This document shows, one piece after another, positions 7,312 through 16,287 of a DNA stretch of 64,000 nt (position 1 is its first letter; each line of letters opens with the position of its first letter). A program made the translations under genes and the position numbers. The notes beneath the pieces are model-generated. The model saw only the letters and a program-made list of their open reading frames with translations. It was not told the origin of the DNA and ran no database searches. The stretch spans positions 1-64,000 of the forward strand of contig SHNE01000010.1 in the NCBI GenBank assembly GCA_004295015.1, in the 5' to 3' direction. This DNA is from Bacteroidota bacterium. GTDB lineage: Bacteria; Bacteroidota; Bacteroidia; AKYH767-A; 2013-40CM-41-45.

Positions 7312-8931
7312 TTAATATGAACAAATGATTTTTTTTGCTTGTAGCATTCGCCCTCTGTTTTTTAAGCAAAGGAAATAAGTTCCTTGCCTGAAATCAGGTA
7401 AATCGATTTCTATACCGGCGGGACTGCTGATTTTTACATTTTCTCGACGATAGAGAATACGGCCGGTCTGATCCGTAATTTGAATTTCTACAGCTTCATC
7501 AATGCTGTATCCACCGAGATCTAAATTAAGTTTATTTCTAAATGGATTCGGAAATACCGAGATAGAATTTTGTATTGACATTTCACTTAAGCCAGTTGGT
7601 AAATAACAGGCTGTATCATTCACATAGGAAGTAATGCCTCTGGTTAATGCAATAGTTGTTTGTGTAGTGACTGTTGAAAGTGTCGAAGGACTTGCAGATG
7701 ATGAGAATGGATTTTCATTTTGATCAGTCAAATCAACCACCGTTTGCAGGCATGATGAATTTCCTGCCGAGTCAGTTTTTATCAGGAGATTACGTGTGAT
7801 GGAAGTTCCGAAATTTTCCCTTCCGCCACTTAGTAAAAATCCTTCATCTGTCAATTCCAGAATAGAGGCAAATTTATTTTTTAACTGAAAACCGTAAGTA
7901 TCATGCCACTCGATAACCAGGTTTTGACTGATCTTAATGATAAAAAAGAAGGGGAGGTCAGAGCCTTCTTGTTGAGATTCTCCCGCAATTGCATAGCCAC
8001 CGTCACTGGTGTTCAATACCCGTATTCCTTTGTCCAAATTTTTATTTGATCCGAATCCCAAATTAAAGGAATGGGAATTTTGAGTAATCCCGTTTTGATC
8101 GGTTTTTATTAGTAGTACATCTTTGCCATCAAGCCCGCCACTTCCAATGAGCAAATAGCCGCCATCATTGGTTTGTATTAGACCATGACAAGTATCTGCC
8201 GGTCCTGTGAAATAGGTCCGGAACCAGAAATAATTCCCGGCTGTGTCCAGTTTACTTAAAAAGAAACTGCTACCGCTGCTAAAACTGTTACTTGTTCCTG
8301 AAATTGCCAGTTGATCATCTGAGGTGCGAATTAAATTAGAGGCAATTTCATTTGAACTACCATTGATACTTTTTGACCAAAGTACATTTCCGGTACTGTC
8401 ACAACGTAAAAGTGACACTGAATAATGAGGTGAAATGTTTGTCGTTGTTACACGGGACGTAACGTATATGGTGGCGTCGGTGTAATTTAAAATTGAAACG
8501 GGATTGTCAGAATAATAATGGTCAATTCGTTTGCTCCATAGTAATTGACCTTGTTCATCGGTTTTGAATAGCAGAATGTCACTTTCCGGATCAGACAGGT
8601 TACCGCTTTGCACTATTTGAGCTGCAGTCAAATAGCCCCGGTCGTTTGATTCTGTAAGTGCTCTGGCGTGTATGACGGAATCGGTTGAAGAAAAGGAGTA
8701 TGCCCACTCCGGAGAAAGGTCAAGCAGAAATTTTTGTAATTCAATGAAAGAGGTTCCGGCTTGTTGTGATTCACCAACTAAAATCGTTCCTCCGTTTAAG
8801 GAATGATGGAAGTCTGTGATTGTACATTCAGTTTTTGTCAATTCAGTTATTTGAAACTCCTGCTGACCAAATGCATTTTTTCCTGAAATAAAAAACAAAG
8901 ACAAAATCAAACCGAAAATTTTTATTTTCAT
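7312..8931 (-). CDS. Secreted beta-propeller-like protein with T9SS type A sorting domain
   Basis: A 539-residue protein with a signal peptide (MKIKIFGLILSLFFISGKNAFG). It has repeated motifs of the kind DDGGYLLIGS / SDGGYAIAGES with LLIKTDQNG strands, the repeats expected of a delta-60-like or PQQ-like propeller. The C-terminal tail contains SVFPNPFRNKLNLDL, then a beta-sandwich ending in YFLCLKNRG..AKKII, typical of type IX secretion cargo. It should cross the outer membrane and be anchored or released. Its ATG overlaps the ccmC stop as ATGA, and the ccmD-like gene follows 16 bp later. Its function, and any role in cytochrome maturation, is unknown. Confidence 0.85.
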   Translation of the reverse strand: MKIKIFGLILSLFFISGKNAFGQQEFQITELTKTECTITDFHHSLNGGTILVGESQQAGTSFIELQKFLLDLSPEWAYSFSSTDSVIHARALTESNDRGYLTAAQIVQSGNLSDPESDILLFKTDEQGQLLWSKRIDHYYSDNPVSILNYTDATIYVTSRVTTTNISPHYSVSLLRCDSTGNVLWSKSINGSSNEIASNLIRTSDDQLAISGTSNSFSSGSSFFLSKLDTAGNYFWFRTYFTGPADTCHGLIQTNDGGYLLIGSGGLDGKDVLLIKTDQNGITQNSHSFNLGFGSNKNLDKGIRVLNTSDGGYAIAGESQQEGSDLPFFFIIKISQNLVIEWHDTYGFQLKNKFASILELTDEGFLLSGGRENFGTSITRNLLIKTDSAGNSSCLQTVVDLTDQNENPFSSSASPSTLSTVTTQTTIALTRGITSYVNDTACYLPTGLSEMSIQNSISVFPNPFRNKLNLDLGGYSIDEAVEIQITDQTGRILYRRENVKISSPAGIEIDLPDFRQGTYFLCLKNRGRMLQAKKIICSY

Positions 8932-9623
8932 GGGTTTTCTCTTTTATGCTCTAGGTATTTCATTCGAACCCTGATTTCGGTTATCCAAGCAGCCAATAGA
9001 GCCCAACCAATCACCGCAGGGTAAAAAACAGTACGCATGCCGCTGTCAAGATCATAAGCACCAAAGCCGGGATTACCGCCATTGCCGGGGTGCAGAGAAT
9101 CGGTAAGTCTGGGAAGAATCATGATAAATACAATCATCAAAGTGAATGCAAATATGGAATAAACGGCAGAAATTCTGGCTCTCTTATGTTCATCATCCAT
9201 GGATCCTCGAAGAATAATATATGCCAGGTATACTAACATGCTTGCTGCAGCACCATTCAGTTTAGCATCATTTACCCACCAGGCTCCCCATGTAAATTTT
9301 GCCCAGATGCTTCCGGTTAATAATCCCAAAATCCCGAGAAAAATTCCTGATTGAACACATTTCTCAGCCTTGATGTCATCTTTAATATCAGCACTGCGTA
9401 AATATCGGATACCATATACTACTGAGGCAATCATCATGATAAGCATAGAAAACCACATCGTAACATGAAAAAATAAATTGCGTATCGTTTCATGCAGGAT
9501 GGGTAAGCGAGGAACATCAATTAGAATCCCTGCAATTATTGTATAAAGGACTAACACAATCGAAAGCCATTTCCACCATTGTATGGCAGATGTCTTATAC
9601 TTTTTTAAAGATTGTTTTTCCAT
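8928..9623 (-). CDS. ccmC: Heme exporter/handling protein CcmC
   Basis: A 231-residue inner-membrane protein with six predicted helices and the WWD heme-binding loop WGAWWVNDAKLNG. Histidine pairs in ETIRNLFFHVTMWF and in the later LTDSLHPGNGG loop match the external heme ligands of CcmC. It loads heme onto CcmE together with CcmA, CcmB and CcmD. It lies 89 bp after ccmB, and its TGA stop overlaps the start of the T9SS cargo gene by four bases. Confidence 0.92.
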   Translation of the reverse strand: MEKQSLKKYKTSAIQWWKWLSIVLVLYTIIAGILIDVPRLPILHETIRNLFFHVTMWFSMLIMMIASVVYGIRYLRSADIKDDIKAEKCVQSGIFLGILGLLTGSIWAKFTWGAWWVNDAKLNGAAASMLVYLAYIILRGSMDDEHKRARISAVYSIFAFTLMIVFIMILPRLTDSLHPGNGGNPGFGAYDLDSGMRTVFYPAVIGWALLAAWITEIRVRMKYLEHKRENP

Positions 9624-9712
9624 TTTATTTTTCCTCTGTCGGAAATTGTCCGGGTATTATTTTGGCACTCTTCTATAAAATGTTTTATGCTTTATCGCAA
9701 AAGGAGAAATTG

Positions 9713-10381
9713 TTATTCTCTCCAAAGATAAGGAAACAATAAATATGACAAAGCTATCACCAGTACATTTAAGGAGACCAGAATAATCATGAAATTAACA
9801 TTTACTGACCAGGCTAATCCATCCATTGCATTTTTTGAAAACCTGATAGTCGTCATTAACAAGGGGATGAGAATAGGAAAACTTAATACTGCCATGAGTG
9901 TTGCATTGCTTCCCGCTTTTGAAGCAATGGCACTAACCATGGATAATACCGTTGCAAAACCTGCACTTCCTAATGCCATTGCAAGAAAATACATCGGATA
10001 ATTTACAATCGGACTACCCACAAACAATGAATAGAAGAACAAACTAATCACAGATAAAGTAATCATCAGAAGCAAGCTGTAAATTGTCTTAGCCATGATG
10101 ATGGATCTGGCATCGGCCAGCGTGTAATAATAAAGCAGCCGGCCACGACTCTCTTGCATAAAACTTTTTGCAACAGCATTCACGCCTGCAAATAATAATA
10201 TTATCCAAAACAATGCATTCCAGGTAGGGGGATCAATTATTTGTTTGAACGATAGGTAGCAAACAAACACTGTCGAGACAACATAAAGTAATAAACCCTG
10301 AAAGGCATATTTTTGCTTCCACTCCTGTTGGATCTCTTTTTTAATCAGAAAATTAATTTCGTTGAATAGTATTGTCTTCAT
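9713..10381 (-). CDS. ccmB: Heme ABC exporter membrane subunit CcmB
   Basis: A 222-residue, six-helix membrane protein with a cytoplasmic N-terminus (INFLIKKEIQQEWKQKYA) and a SFMQESRGRLLYYYTL stretch, recognisable as CcmB. With CcmA it forms the ABC module that drives release of holo-CcmE. No CcmA ATPase gene is adjacent or elsewhere in the window, so its partner must be encoded elsewhere. The metallo-hydrolase gene upstream ends 101 bp away, so this may be the first gene of the ccm operon proper. Confidence 0.88.
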   Translation of the reverse strand: MKTILFNEINFLIKKEIQQEWKQKYAFQGLLLYVVSTVFVCYLSFKQIIDPPTWNALFWIILLFAGVNAVAKSFMQESRGRLLYYYTLADARSIIMAKTIYSLLLMITLSVISLFFYSLFVGSPIVNYPMYFLAMALGSAGFATVLSMVSAIASKAGSNATLMAVLSFPILIPLLMTTIRFSKNAMDGLAWSVNVNFMIILVSLNVLVIALSYLLFPYLWRE

Positions 10382-10482
10382 TTAAATTTTATCATTCATC
10401 AATGGCATGTAAAAAAAATATTTTGATCTGATCTTTTCTGAATTTCAACTTTCATTGGGAAGAGGAGGGAGCTGAAATTGCT

Positions 10483-11886
10483 TTAATCCAAATTCCATGA
10501 ACTTTTGACTTCAGGTATTTCAATATTTTTAAAACCGTTTTCCATTAGTCTTTCCCTCCAACTGTGTTGCACATCATAATCGCCATGAACCAGAAAAGTT
10601 TTTCGAATCTTTGATGGATCCTGACAGGAAAGATATTGCAGCATTTCTTCATAGTCGGCATGTGCACTATAAGAATTCAACACCTCAATTTTTGCTTTTA
10701 CCGGATATTTTTTTCCGAAGATGCTAACTTCTGTTGCTTTATTAACCAGCACACCTCCCAGACTATCCGGTGTGCAATAACCAACAATGAGTATAGTGTT
10801 TTTTGGATTTTCAATATTATTTCTGATATGGTGCTTAACTCTTCCGGCCTCGGCCATTCCTGAAGCAGAAATTATTATCATTGGTTCTTTTGAATCATTT
10901 AAGCGAATTGAATCTTCAGCCTTTCGAACATAGTGGAGGTTTTCGAAGCCAAATGGGTTTGGATCATCATGAAGAAGTTCTTTCATATGATCGTTGAAGC
11001 ATTCTGTATGAGCTTGCATAATTCCGGTAGCACTGATGGCTAAGGGACTATCAACATATACTTTGATCTTTGGTAATTTGTTTTTATTATATAGATTGTT
11101 GAGGGCAAAAACAATCTCCTGAGTCCTTCCAAGGCTGAAGGCAGGGATTATTAGTTTCCCCCTGTTAGTGACACAGGTCTCTGTGACAATTTCGAGTAGT
11201 CTTTTTTCGGTTTTTTCCGGATCGTCATGCAAGCGATTTCCATAGGTAGATTCACAAATAAGATAATCAGTCTGATGAAAAGCCTGTGGCCTCTTCAGTA
11301 TTTTATCATTGGGTCTTCCAATATCACCGGTGAAAAAAATACGTTTCGTATGGTTCTTCTCGGTGATAGTCAGGTTTACACCCGCAGCCCCAAGAATATG
11401 TCCTGAATGACTGAACTCCAGCTGAATTCCGTCATCAATTTTATTCACTTTATTAAAAGGAATAGTATGAAAAAAATTCATCGCCTCTGCAACATCCTTA
11501 ATTGTATAGATAGGTTTTAAAGCAGCTTTGTTCTGCCTTTCTCTTTTTTTGTTTAAATATTTTACATCGTATTCCTGAATATGGGCAGAGTCTGCAAGCA
11601 TAATGGCGCACAAATCTCTGGTGGCAGCTGTACAAATTATTTTTCCTTCAAATCCTTGCTTGACCAGGTTCGGAATATTTCCTGAGTGATCAATATGGGC
11701 ATGGGATAAAATCAAGAAATCAATTTTCGAAGGATCAAATCCAAAATGCCTGTTAAGTGAATCAGTATCGGCACCACGGCCTTGAAAAAATCCGCAGTCT
11801 AGCAAAATCTGACGCCCATCATTTAAAGTTATCAGATGTTTGCTTCCTGTAACGGTTCTGGCAGCACCGTGAAATGTAATTGTCAT
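10483..11886 (-). CDS. Beta-CASP metallo-beta-lactamase-fold ribonuclease-like protein
   Basis: A 467-residue enzyme with the MBL zinc motif HAHIDHSGN (motif II), GDIGRP (motif IV region) and a beta-CASP insert with the DSPLAISAT and ASGMAEAGRVKHH segments. The C-terminal RNA-specificity domain carries YSAHADYEEML and LVHGD. This architecture is that of the bacterial YSH1/CPSF73-like RNA-processing nucleases, cytosolic and zinc-dependent, acting as endo- or 5' exonuclease. The length matches the family. It is oriented with the ccm genes but separated from ccmB by 101 bp, and divergent from bshB1. The exact RNA substrate is unknown. Confidence 0.9.
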   Translation of the reverse strand: MTITFHGAARTVTGSKHLITLNDGRQILLDCGFFQGRGADTDSLNRHFGFDPSKIDFLILSHAHIDHSGNIPNLVKQGFEGKIICTAATRDLCAIMLADSAHIQEYDVKYLNKKRERQNKAALKPIYTIKDVAEAMNFFHTIPFNKVNKIDDGIQLEFSHSGHILGAAGVNLTITEKNHTKRIFFTGDIGRPNDKILKRPQAFHQTDYLICESTYGNRLHDDPEKTEKRLLEIVTETCVTNRGKLIIPAFSLGRTQEIVFALNNLYNKNKLPKIKVYVDSPLAISATGIMQAHTECFNDHMKELLHDDPNPFGFENLHYVRKAEDSIRLNDSKEPMIIISASGMAEAGRVKHHIRNNIENPKNTILIVGYCTPDSLGGVLVNKATEVSIFGKKYPVKAKIEVLNSYSAHADYEEMLQYLSCQDPSKIRKTFLVHGDYDVQHSWRERLMENGFKNIEIPEVKSSWNLD

Positions 11887-11986
11887 AATTGATTTTGATG
11901 GTTCTAATGAAAATTCCGCATAATCTCAGAATTGAAATTCGAAATTAGGAAATTACATCAACAAAATCTTGTAATGATTGCTTTTT

Positions 11987-11994
11987 TACCTTTG
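11987..11994 (+). promoter_or_regulatory. Candidate -7 box (TACCTTTG) upstream of bshB1
   Basis: TACCTTTG fits TAnnTTTG and lies 63 nt before the bshB1 ATG in a divergent intergenic region of 171 bp. The only TTG upstream at a near-suitable distance (11969-11971) leaves a 15-nt spacer, shorter than usual, so the -33 element is uncertain. Confidence 0.45.
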
Positions 11995-12057
11995 TCCAAA
12001 ATCTATCATATAAATTCAGGTTTTATCCTGTAAGTTTATAACCTTATTAATTAGCAT

Positions 12058-12777
12058 ATGAAATTAGACATTCTGGCATTCGGCGCTCACCCTGATGATG
12101 TAGAACTGGCTTGCGCAGGTACGATGATTCTCCATCAGCAATCAGGCTTGAGAACCGGAATAGTTGATTTAACGCGAGGGGAGATGGGTACCAGAGGATC
12201 AGAAATCATCCGTGAATCCGAGGCGATCAGGGCCACAGAAATTCTCGGATTGTCGCTGAGGGAGAATTTAAGACTGCCTGACGGTTTTATCCAAAACGAT
12301 AGGGAAAGTCGTTTGGCTGTCGTTAAATGCATAAGGGAATACATGCCCGATATTATTCTTTGTAATGCCATCACTGATCGACATCCGGATCATGGTTCAG
12401 CTTCAAATCTTGTATCCGATGCCATTTTTCTGGCAGGTCTGCCAAAAGTTATTACCGAATCGTCTGATGGATTGGTCCAATCTCCCTGGAAAGTCAGAAA
12501 GGTGTACCATTACATTCAGGATCGATATATCAAACCGGATTTTGTAATTGATGTTTCTTCTGTTTGGGGAAAAAGAATGGATGCAGTTATGGCTTTTTCA
12601 TCACAGTTTTATAACCCGGTTTCTTCAGAACCTTCGACTGCAATATCTTCCAAAGAGTTTCTTGATTTCCTGTCAGCACGTGCACAAGAGTTAGGCAGAC
12701 AGGCCGGCTTTGCTTATGCCGAAGGTTTTACCGTCGAAAGAACACCCGGCTTGAAGTCACTTTCGGATTTGATATAG
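12058..12777 (+). CDS. bshB1: Bacillithiol biosynthesis deacetylase BshB1
   Basis: A 239-residue PIG-L/LmbE-family zinc deacetylase. The N-terminal FGAHPDDVE motif (H11, D13, D14) and the later DRHPDH motif supply metal ligands and catalytic residues. TRGEMGTRGS and RENLRLPDG are characteristic of BshB1. It removes the acetyl group from GlcNAc-malate in the cytosol during synthesis of the thiol bacillithiol. It stands alone on the plus strand, with its own candidate promoter and a strong terminator, and no other bsh gene is in the window. Confidence 0.93.
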   Translation: MKLDILAFGAHPDDVELACAGTMILHQQSGLRTGIVDLTRGEMGTRGSEIIRESEAIRATEILGLSLRENLRLPDGFIQNDRESRLAVVKCIREYMPDIILCNAITDRHPDHGSASNLVSDAIFLAGLPKVITESSDGLVQSPWKVRKVYHYIQDRYIKPDFVIDVSSVWGKRMDAVMAFSSQFYNPVSSEPSTAISSKEFLDFLSARAQELGRQAGFAYAEGFTVERTPGLKSLSDLI

Positions 12778-12822
12778 TTATTCTGGCATAAAAAATTCTA
12801 TTCTCCTCTATGAAAGATAAAA

Positions 12823-12860
12823 AAAAAGAGGCTGCTATCTGATGATAGCAGCCTCTTTTT
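12823..12860. terminator. Bidirectional intrinsic terminator between bshB1 and a T9SS gene
   Basis: AAAAAGAGGCTGCTATC (12823-12839) pairs perfectly with GATAGCAGCCTCTTTTT (12844-12860) around a 4-nt loop. A T-run follows in either direction. It lies between two convergent genes and should serve both. Confidence 0.92.
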
Positions 12861-12877
12861 TATTTATAGACAGTGTA

Positions 12878-14890
12878 TTACTGAACAATCATTTGTTTTG
12901 TTACTTTCTCGCCTTGAACCTGAACTGTATAGAAATACATTCCTTTGTTCCAGTTTGAAGTATTCATCTGAATGGTGTTCACACCTGTAGAAGCATTCGA
13001 ACGGGTAGCAGAGTAAACTACTTTTCCAATCAAATCTGTAACCTGAATCGTGATATCAGCACTCTTGTTAAGATTTACGTTAACTGTTGTGCTGTTTATT
13101 GATGGGTTAGGGAAGTTCTGAGATACAGAAAATGATTCCTTCGTATTTACTTTTGGAACACTTACAGTGGATGCTTCAACTTTAACGAAGATGATATCAT
13201 TTCTGGATACGTTATTCGCAGCATCACAAGGCTGAGTGCTTAAGCTATGTCCCGGAGCATCATCACGCTGATAAAGGATATAAACCCAATTATCTACGAA
13301 ACGAGCCATTGCACCATAGGCACATTCCTGCCTGTCGCCATTACCGAACATACTTTGTGGTAATACAAGATCCCATGGATATGTCCAGCTGAGTCCGTTA
13401 TCAGGTGAAGTAATTACATACTGGTGAGTATGCATCTGCTTGAAGAATGCTGTGTCTGCTGATTCAATCAGCGCCATATACGTAAGGTAAATTGTCCCCG
13501 AAGCATCAATACCTGCAGATGGTCTGCTTGTAGCACTCCAGCCATAACGACCATAAGGACGTGCACAAGTTGTATCAGCAGGGAAGTCGATGATACCATT
13601 ACCATTATAATCCTGAGTTTCAGCGATCAATTGGAAGCTATCAGTACCCATCGTCTCATTCCAATAGTACAAACCATCAGTCAAAGGAGCATAAAGCTCA
13701 CCTGCCGCGTTTGTGCTATCTCTCCACCATTCTGCAAGGCTGAACCAGACATTTACGCGTCCGCTATGGTCAATCAGAATTGTTGCATCACCGCTTCCGG
13801 TTAACAGAGTATCATTGATTCCGTCACCGTCGATATCTGTAAAGTCGGTATCAAAATCAAAATTAGGGATAGGCATTGTTACAATGATTGTCTTGGTCCA
13901 GTTCAATCCACCATCGGTAGATTTTAATAGTCCCATGTCAGTATCAAGGTCACCAAACACGATTGCAACATTTTCACCTTGTGCGTCGATGAAGTAGCTG
14001 TCGCCGCCAAATCCTTTGTAGAAATTTGAATCAATTTCAGGAATTACCTGTCGAAGTATAGGCCAGGTAAGACCACCATCTACTGAGCGAGAAAATAAAA
14101 TTGGTCCGTCCTGACCATAAAGTGGAACAGGAGGATCCTGTACACCGGTACCATGGCAAATTACATAAACCGTATCACCTGAACTGCAGGCTTTAGACCA
14201 GGTATCGTTATTTGGTGAAGAAGCGAAAGCCATTGGATACTGAGTCCATGCTCCGGTACCTTTATTTGCACGCCAGTTCAGGAACATTGCACCTGAGTCA
14301 GCTGCGAAGGAATTTGAACTATGCGCAATGGTCATCTCTTTTCCGGAAGAAGTAGCGATTACGTTAGTGAAACCTGTACGGTAACCACCTTCAGTTCTTG
14401 CTTGAGGAAGGTCTCCACCGGGACCGTCCGGACTAAAAAACCAATTGCTTGTGTAAGGAGGAGTTGGTGTAGCAGGGTTATAGTAGTTATAACCTGTTCC
14501 ACGCTGTGGGTAATTGGTCGTTCTGTTTGGAGAGAAAGTCCATGCAGCAGAAAAAGATCCGTCAGCACTGCGAACTAAACGTTTGCTGATTGCCGCGTTT
14601 GTTTGAAGATCATAATCAGTAAATCCGATTACTTCCTCTTGCATAATAGTATTCAATACCCTGTTGGTATTTGCCGGTGCCGGCGCAGCTGCTAATCTGG
14701 CTTCAGAATTATTCACTGGAATAGCATTGTCTTGTTTAAAGGCATCTCTGCGAACAGCCATGGCCTTATTCTTCACAGAAGTAGGGATTACACCTGATTG
14801 AAAGCCTACAGGCAGCCTTTTTTCAATCTGTTGTGCGCTGGCTGAAATCGAAATTCCGACAGACAAGCAGATTAGTAGTATTTTTTTCAT
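12878..14890 (-). CDS. Secreted BNR/sialidase-fold protein with T9SS type A sorting domain
   Basis: A 670-residue protein with a signal peptide (MKKILLICLSVGISISASA). It has several Asp-box/BNR motifs, SVDGGLTWP, STDGGLNWT and SPDNGLSWT, the hallmark of six-bladed sialidase-type propellers, plus Ca-binding-like DIDGDGIND and DYNGNGIID stretches. The C-terminus, NFPNPSINSTTVNVNL to KGMYFYTVQVQGEKVTKQMIV, is a T9SS sorting domain. It should be exported to the cell surface or medium. I see no conserved sialidase RIP motif or Arg triad, so enzymatic activity is not supported. It has its own promoter (good -7/-33 match) and shares the downstream terminator. Confidence 0.87.
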   Translation of the reverse strand: MKKILLICLSVGISISASAQQIEKRLPVGFQSGVIPTSVKNKAMAVRRDAFKQDNAIPVNNSEARLAAAPAPANTNRVLNTIMQEEVIGFTDYDLQTNAAISKRLVRSADGSFSAAWTFSPNRTTNYPQRGTGYNYYNPATPTPPYTSNWFFSPDGPGGDLPQARTEGGYRTGFTNVIATSSGKEMTIAHSSNSFAADSGAMFLNWRANKGTGAWTQYPMAFASSPNNDTWSKACSSGDTVYVICHGTGVQDPPVPLYGQDGPILFSRSVDGGLTWPILRQVIPEIDSNFYKGFGGDSYFIDAQGENVAIVFGDLDTDMGLLKSTDGGLNWTKTIIVTMPIPNFDFDTDFTDIDGDGINDTLLTGSGDATILIDHSGRVNVWFSLAEWWRDSTNAAGELYAPLTDGLYYWNETMGTDSFQLIAETQDYNGNGIIDFPADTTCARPYGRYGWSATSRPSAGIDASGTIYLTYMALIESADTAFFKQMHTHQYVITSPDNGLSWTYPWDLVLPQSMFGNGDRQECAYGAMARFVDNWVYILYQRDDAPGHSLSTQPCDAANNVSRNDIIFVKVEASTVSVPKVNTKESFSVSQNFPNPSINSTTVNVNLNKSADITIQVTDLIGKVVYSATRSNASTGVNTIQMNTSNWNKGMYFYTVQVQGEKVTKQMIVQ

Positions 14891-14942
14891 TTGCTTAATT
14901 GGATTTAGTTAGACGATTAGATTTGGTTGGTTTTTCTTCCGA

Positions 14943-14972
14943 CAAATTTACGCAAAGTTTGGCGAAAACAAA
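14943..14972 (-). promoter_or_regulatory. Bacteroidota-type promoter for the BNR T9SS gene
   Basis: On the minus strand a TTTG (14969-14972) is followed after 18 nt by TAAATTTG (14943-14950). This is a full match to the -33 TTTG / -7 TAnnTTTG pattern recognised by the phylum's primary sigma factor. The 5' leader to the start codon would be about 45 nt. Confidence 0.7.
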
Positions 14973-15089
14973 GAAATCAAACCATGTTTTTCCCGTCAGA
15001 ATCAAGCATTTCTGTCATTTGTTTGTAAGATTTCAGATGGAGGTGAAAAACACATCTTAAAGTCACTTCTTGGAATTGCCTAATATTCC

Positions 15090-16250
15090 TCAGACTATTG
15101 CTGAATAGAGCTCTTCAAATCGTTTACCTATGCTTTCAGAATTGAATCGCATCATGGCTCGTTCTTGTAACAACTTAGGAGAATATGCTTTATAACTTTT
15201 TGACATACGAAGAATTGCTTCGGTTAAGGCTTTTGTATCATCAACAGGAATTAAAATTCCATTTGACTCATCAATAAATTCTTCCGGTCCTCCGCAGCGT
15301 GTTGCAATTACAGGCTTTCCGCAGCTTAAGGCTTCCGCGCAAATAAGTGAAAAGGTTTCAAAGCGACTATTCATTACAAGAAAATCGCAATTCCACAAGG
15401 CTTCGTAAACTTCAGAATTGCTCTTGAGTCCGTCAAATTGAACGACACTTTCCGGGAGCCCTAATTGTGCTGCCATGCTTTTTAATTTCAGCTCATCTTT
15501 ACCATGTCCTATAATTCTAAGTCGAAGATTTGGGAATTGTACCAAAGCTTCAGAAAAGGAAACGATGACACCGCTGATATTTTTTATCTCATCAACGAGA
15601 TCTGCAACGAGCAGAATATTTATTTCTTCACTTGGAGTTCTTATTTTTGGATCTTGAATTTCAATCACATTCGGAATCACTTCAATGGGTTTGGCAAATC
15701 CAAGTTTCTCCATATTAGTTTTTAAAAATTGAGAGACAGCTGTTCTGGCATGAGCTTTTCGGAATACGAATTTACTCAGATATCTGATTAAGGCAGGTCT
15801 TGCACTAAACTTCCCATTTGTATATCCTGACCACTGCTCACTCACTAGCATAGGAACACCGAATTGCTTGCTGGAAATGTATGCAAGTATTGCGGGTCTC
15901 AGCAAGATGTAAGCATGAATCAGTTCCGGTGTACCATGTTCAGCCAGAATTATTTTTTTTGCCTCGCTCCATGCCTTGTAATAACGAATGGCATTTAGTA
16001 CTGGAGAGAAGAGAGAAGAATCTTTCTTGTAATAAATCCTATACTCAATCAGATTGTCATGCTTATTTGCTTCCGGCAGAAAATGGGCTTTCTTTGTATC
16101 AGTATGTGCATGAAAAGAGCAAACAATGATTTTCCTTTTTCGGGAAATGGCTAATGCCTGCTTCTGAATAAATACGCCAAACTGAGGATCCAATTTGTCA
16201 GGATACCATTTTGGAAGCATCAGAATATAGGAGCCATGCCTTGTGTTCAT
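15090..16250 (-). CDS. Glycosyltransferase family 4 (GT-B)
   Basis: A 386-residue GT-B enzyme. The N-terminal domain begins MLPKWYPDKLDPQFGVFIQKQ, a donor-side loop typical of GT4 proteins. The C-terminal nucleotide-sugar domain contains RLRIIGHGKDELKLK, the SRFETFSLICAEAL motif with the EX7E glutamates, and KPVIATRCGGPEEFI. It should transfer a sugar from an NDP-sugar in the cytosol, probably in polysaccharide or glycoprotein assembly. The acceptor cannot be inferred. It follows the Cu(+)-ATPase gene by 37 bp on the same strand with no evident functional link. Confidence 0.9.
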   Translation of the reverse strand: MNTRHGSYILMLPKWYPDKLDPQFGVFIQKQALAISRKRKIIVCSFHAHTDTKKAHFLPEANKHDNLIEYRIYYKKDSSLFSPVLNAIRYYKAWSEAKKIILAEHGTPELIHAYILLRPAILAYISSKQFGVPMLVSEQWSGYTNGKFSARPALIRYLSKFVFRKAHARTAVSQFLKTNMEKLGFAKPIEVIPNVIEIQDPKIRTPSEEINILLVADLVDEIKNISGVIVSFSEALVQFPNLRLRIIGHGKDELKLKSMAAQLGLPESVVQFDGLKSNSEVYEALWNCDFLVMNSRFETFSLICAEALSCGKPVIATRCGGPEEFIDESNGILIPVDDTKALTEAILRMSKSYKAYSPKLLQERAMMRFNSESIGKRFEELYSAIV

Positions 16251-16287
16251 AGAAAAATTATGCTGAAATACTTTTTTTGGATAATGA

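Noticed and set aside
12878..14890. Functional sialidase
   Set aside because: The Asp-box repeats are there, but the RIP motif and catalytic Arg/Tyr/Glu set are not evident, so only the propeller fold is claimed.
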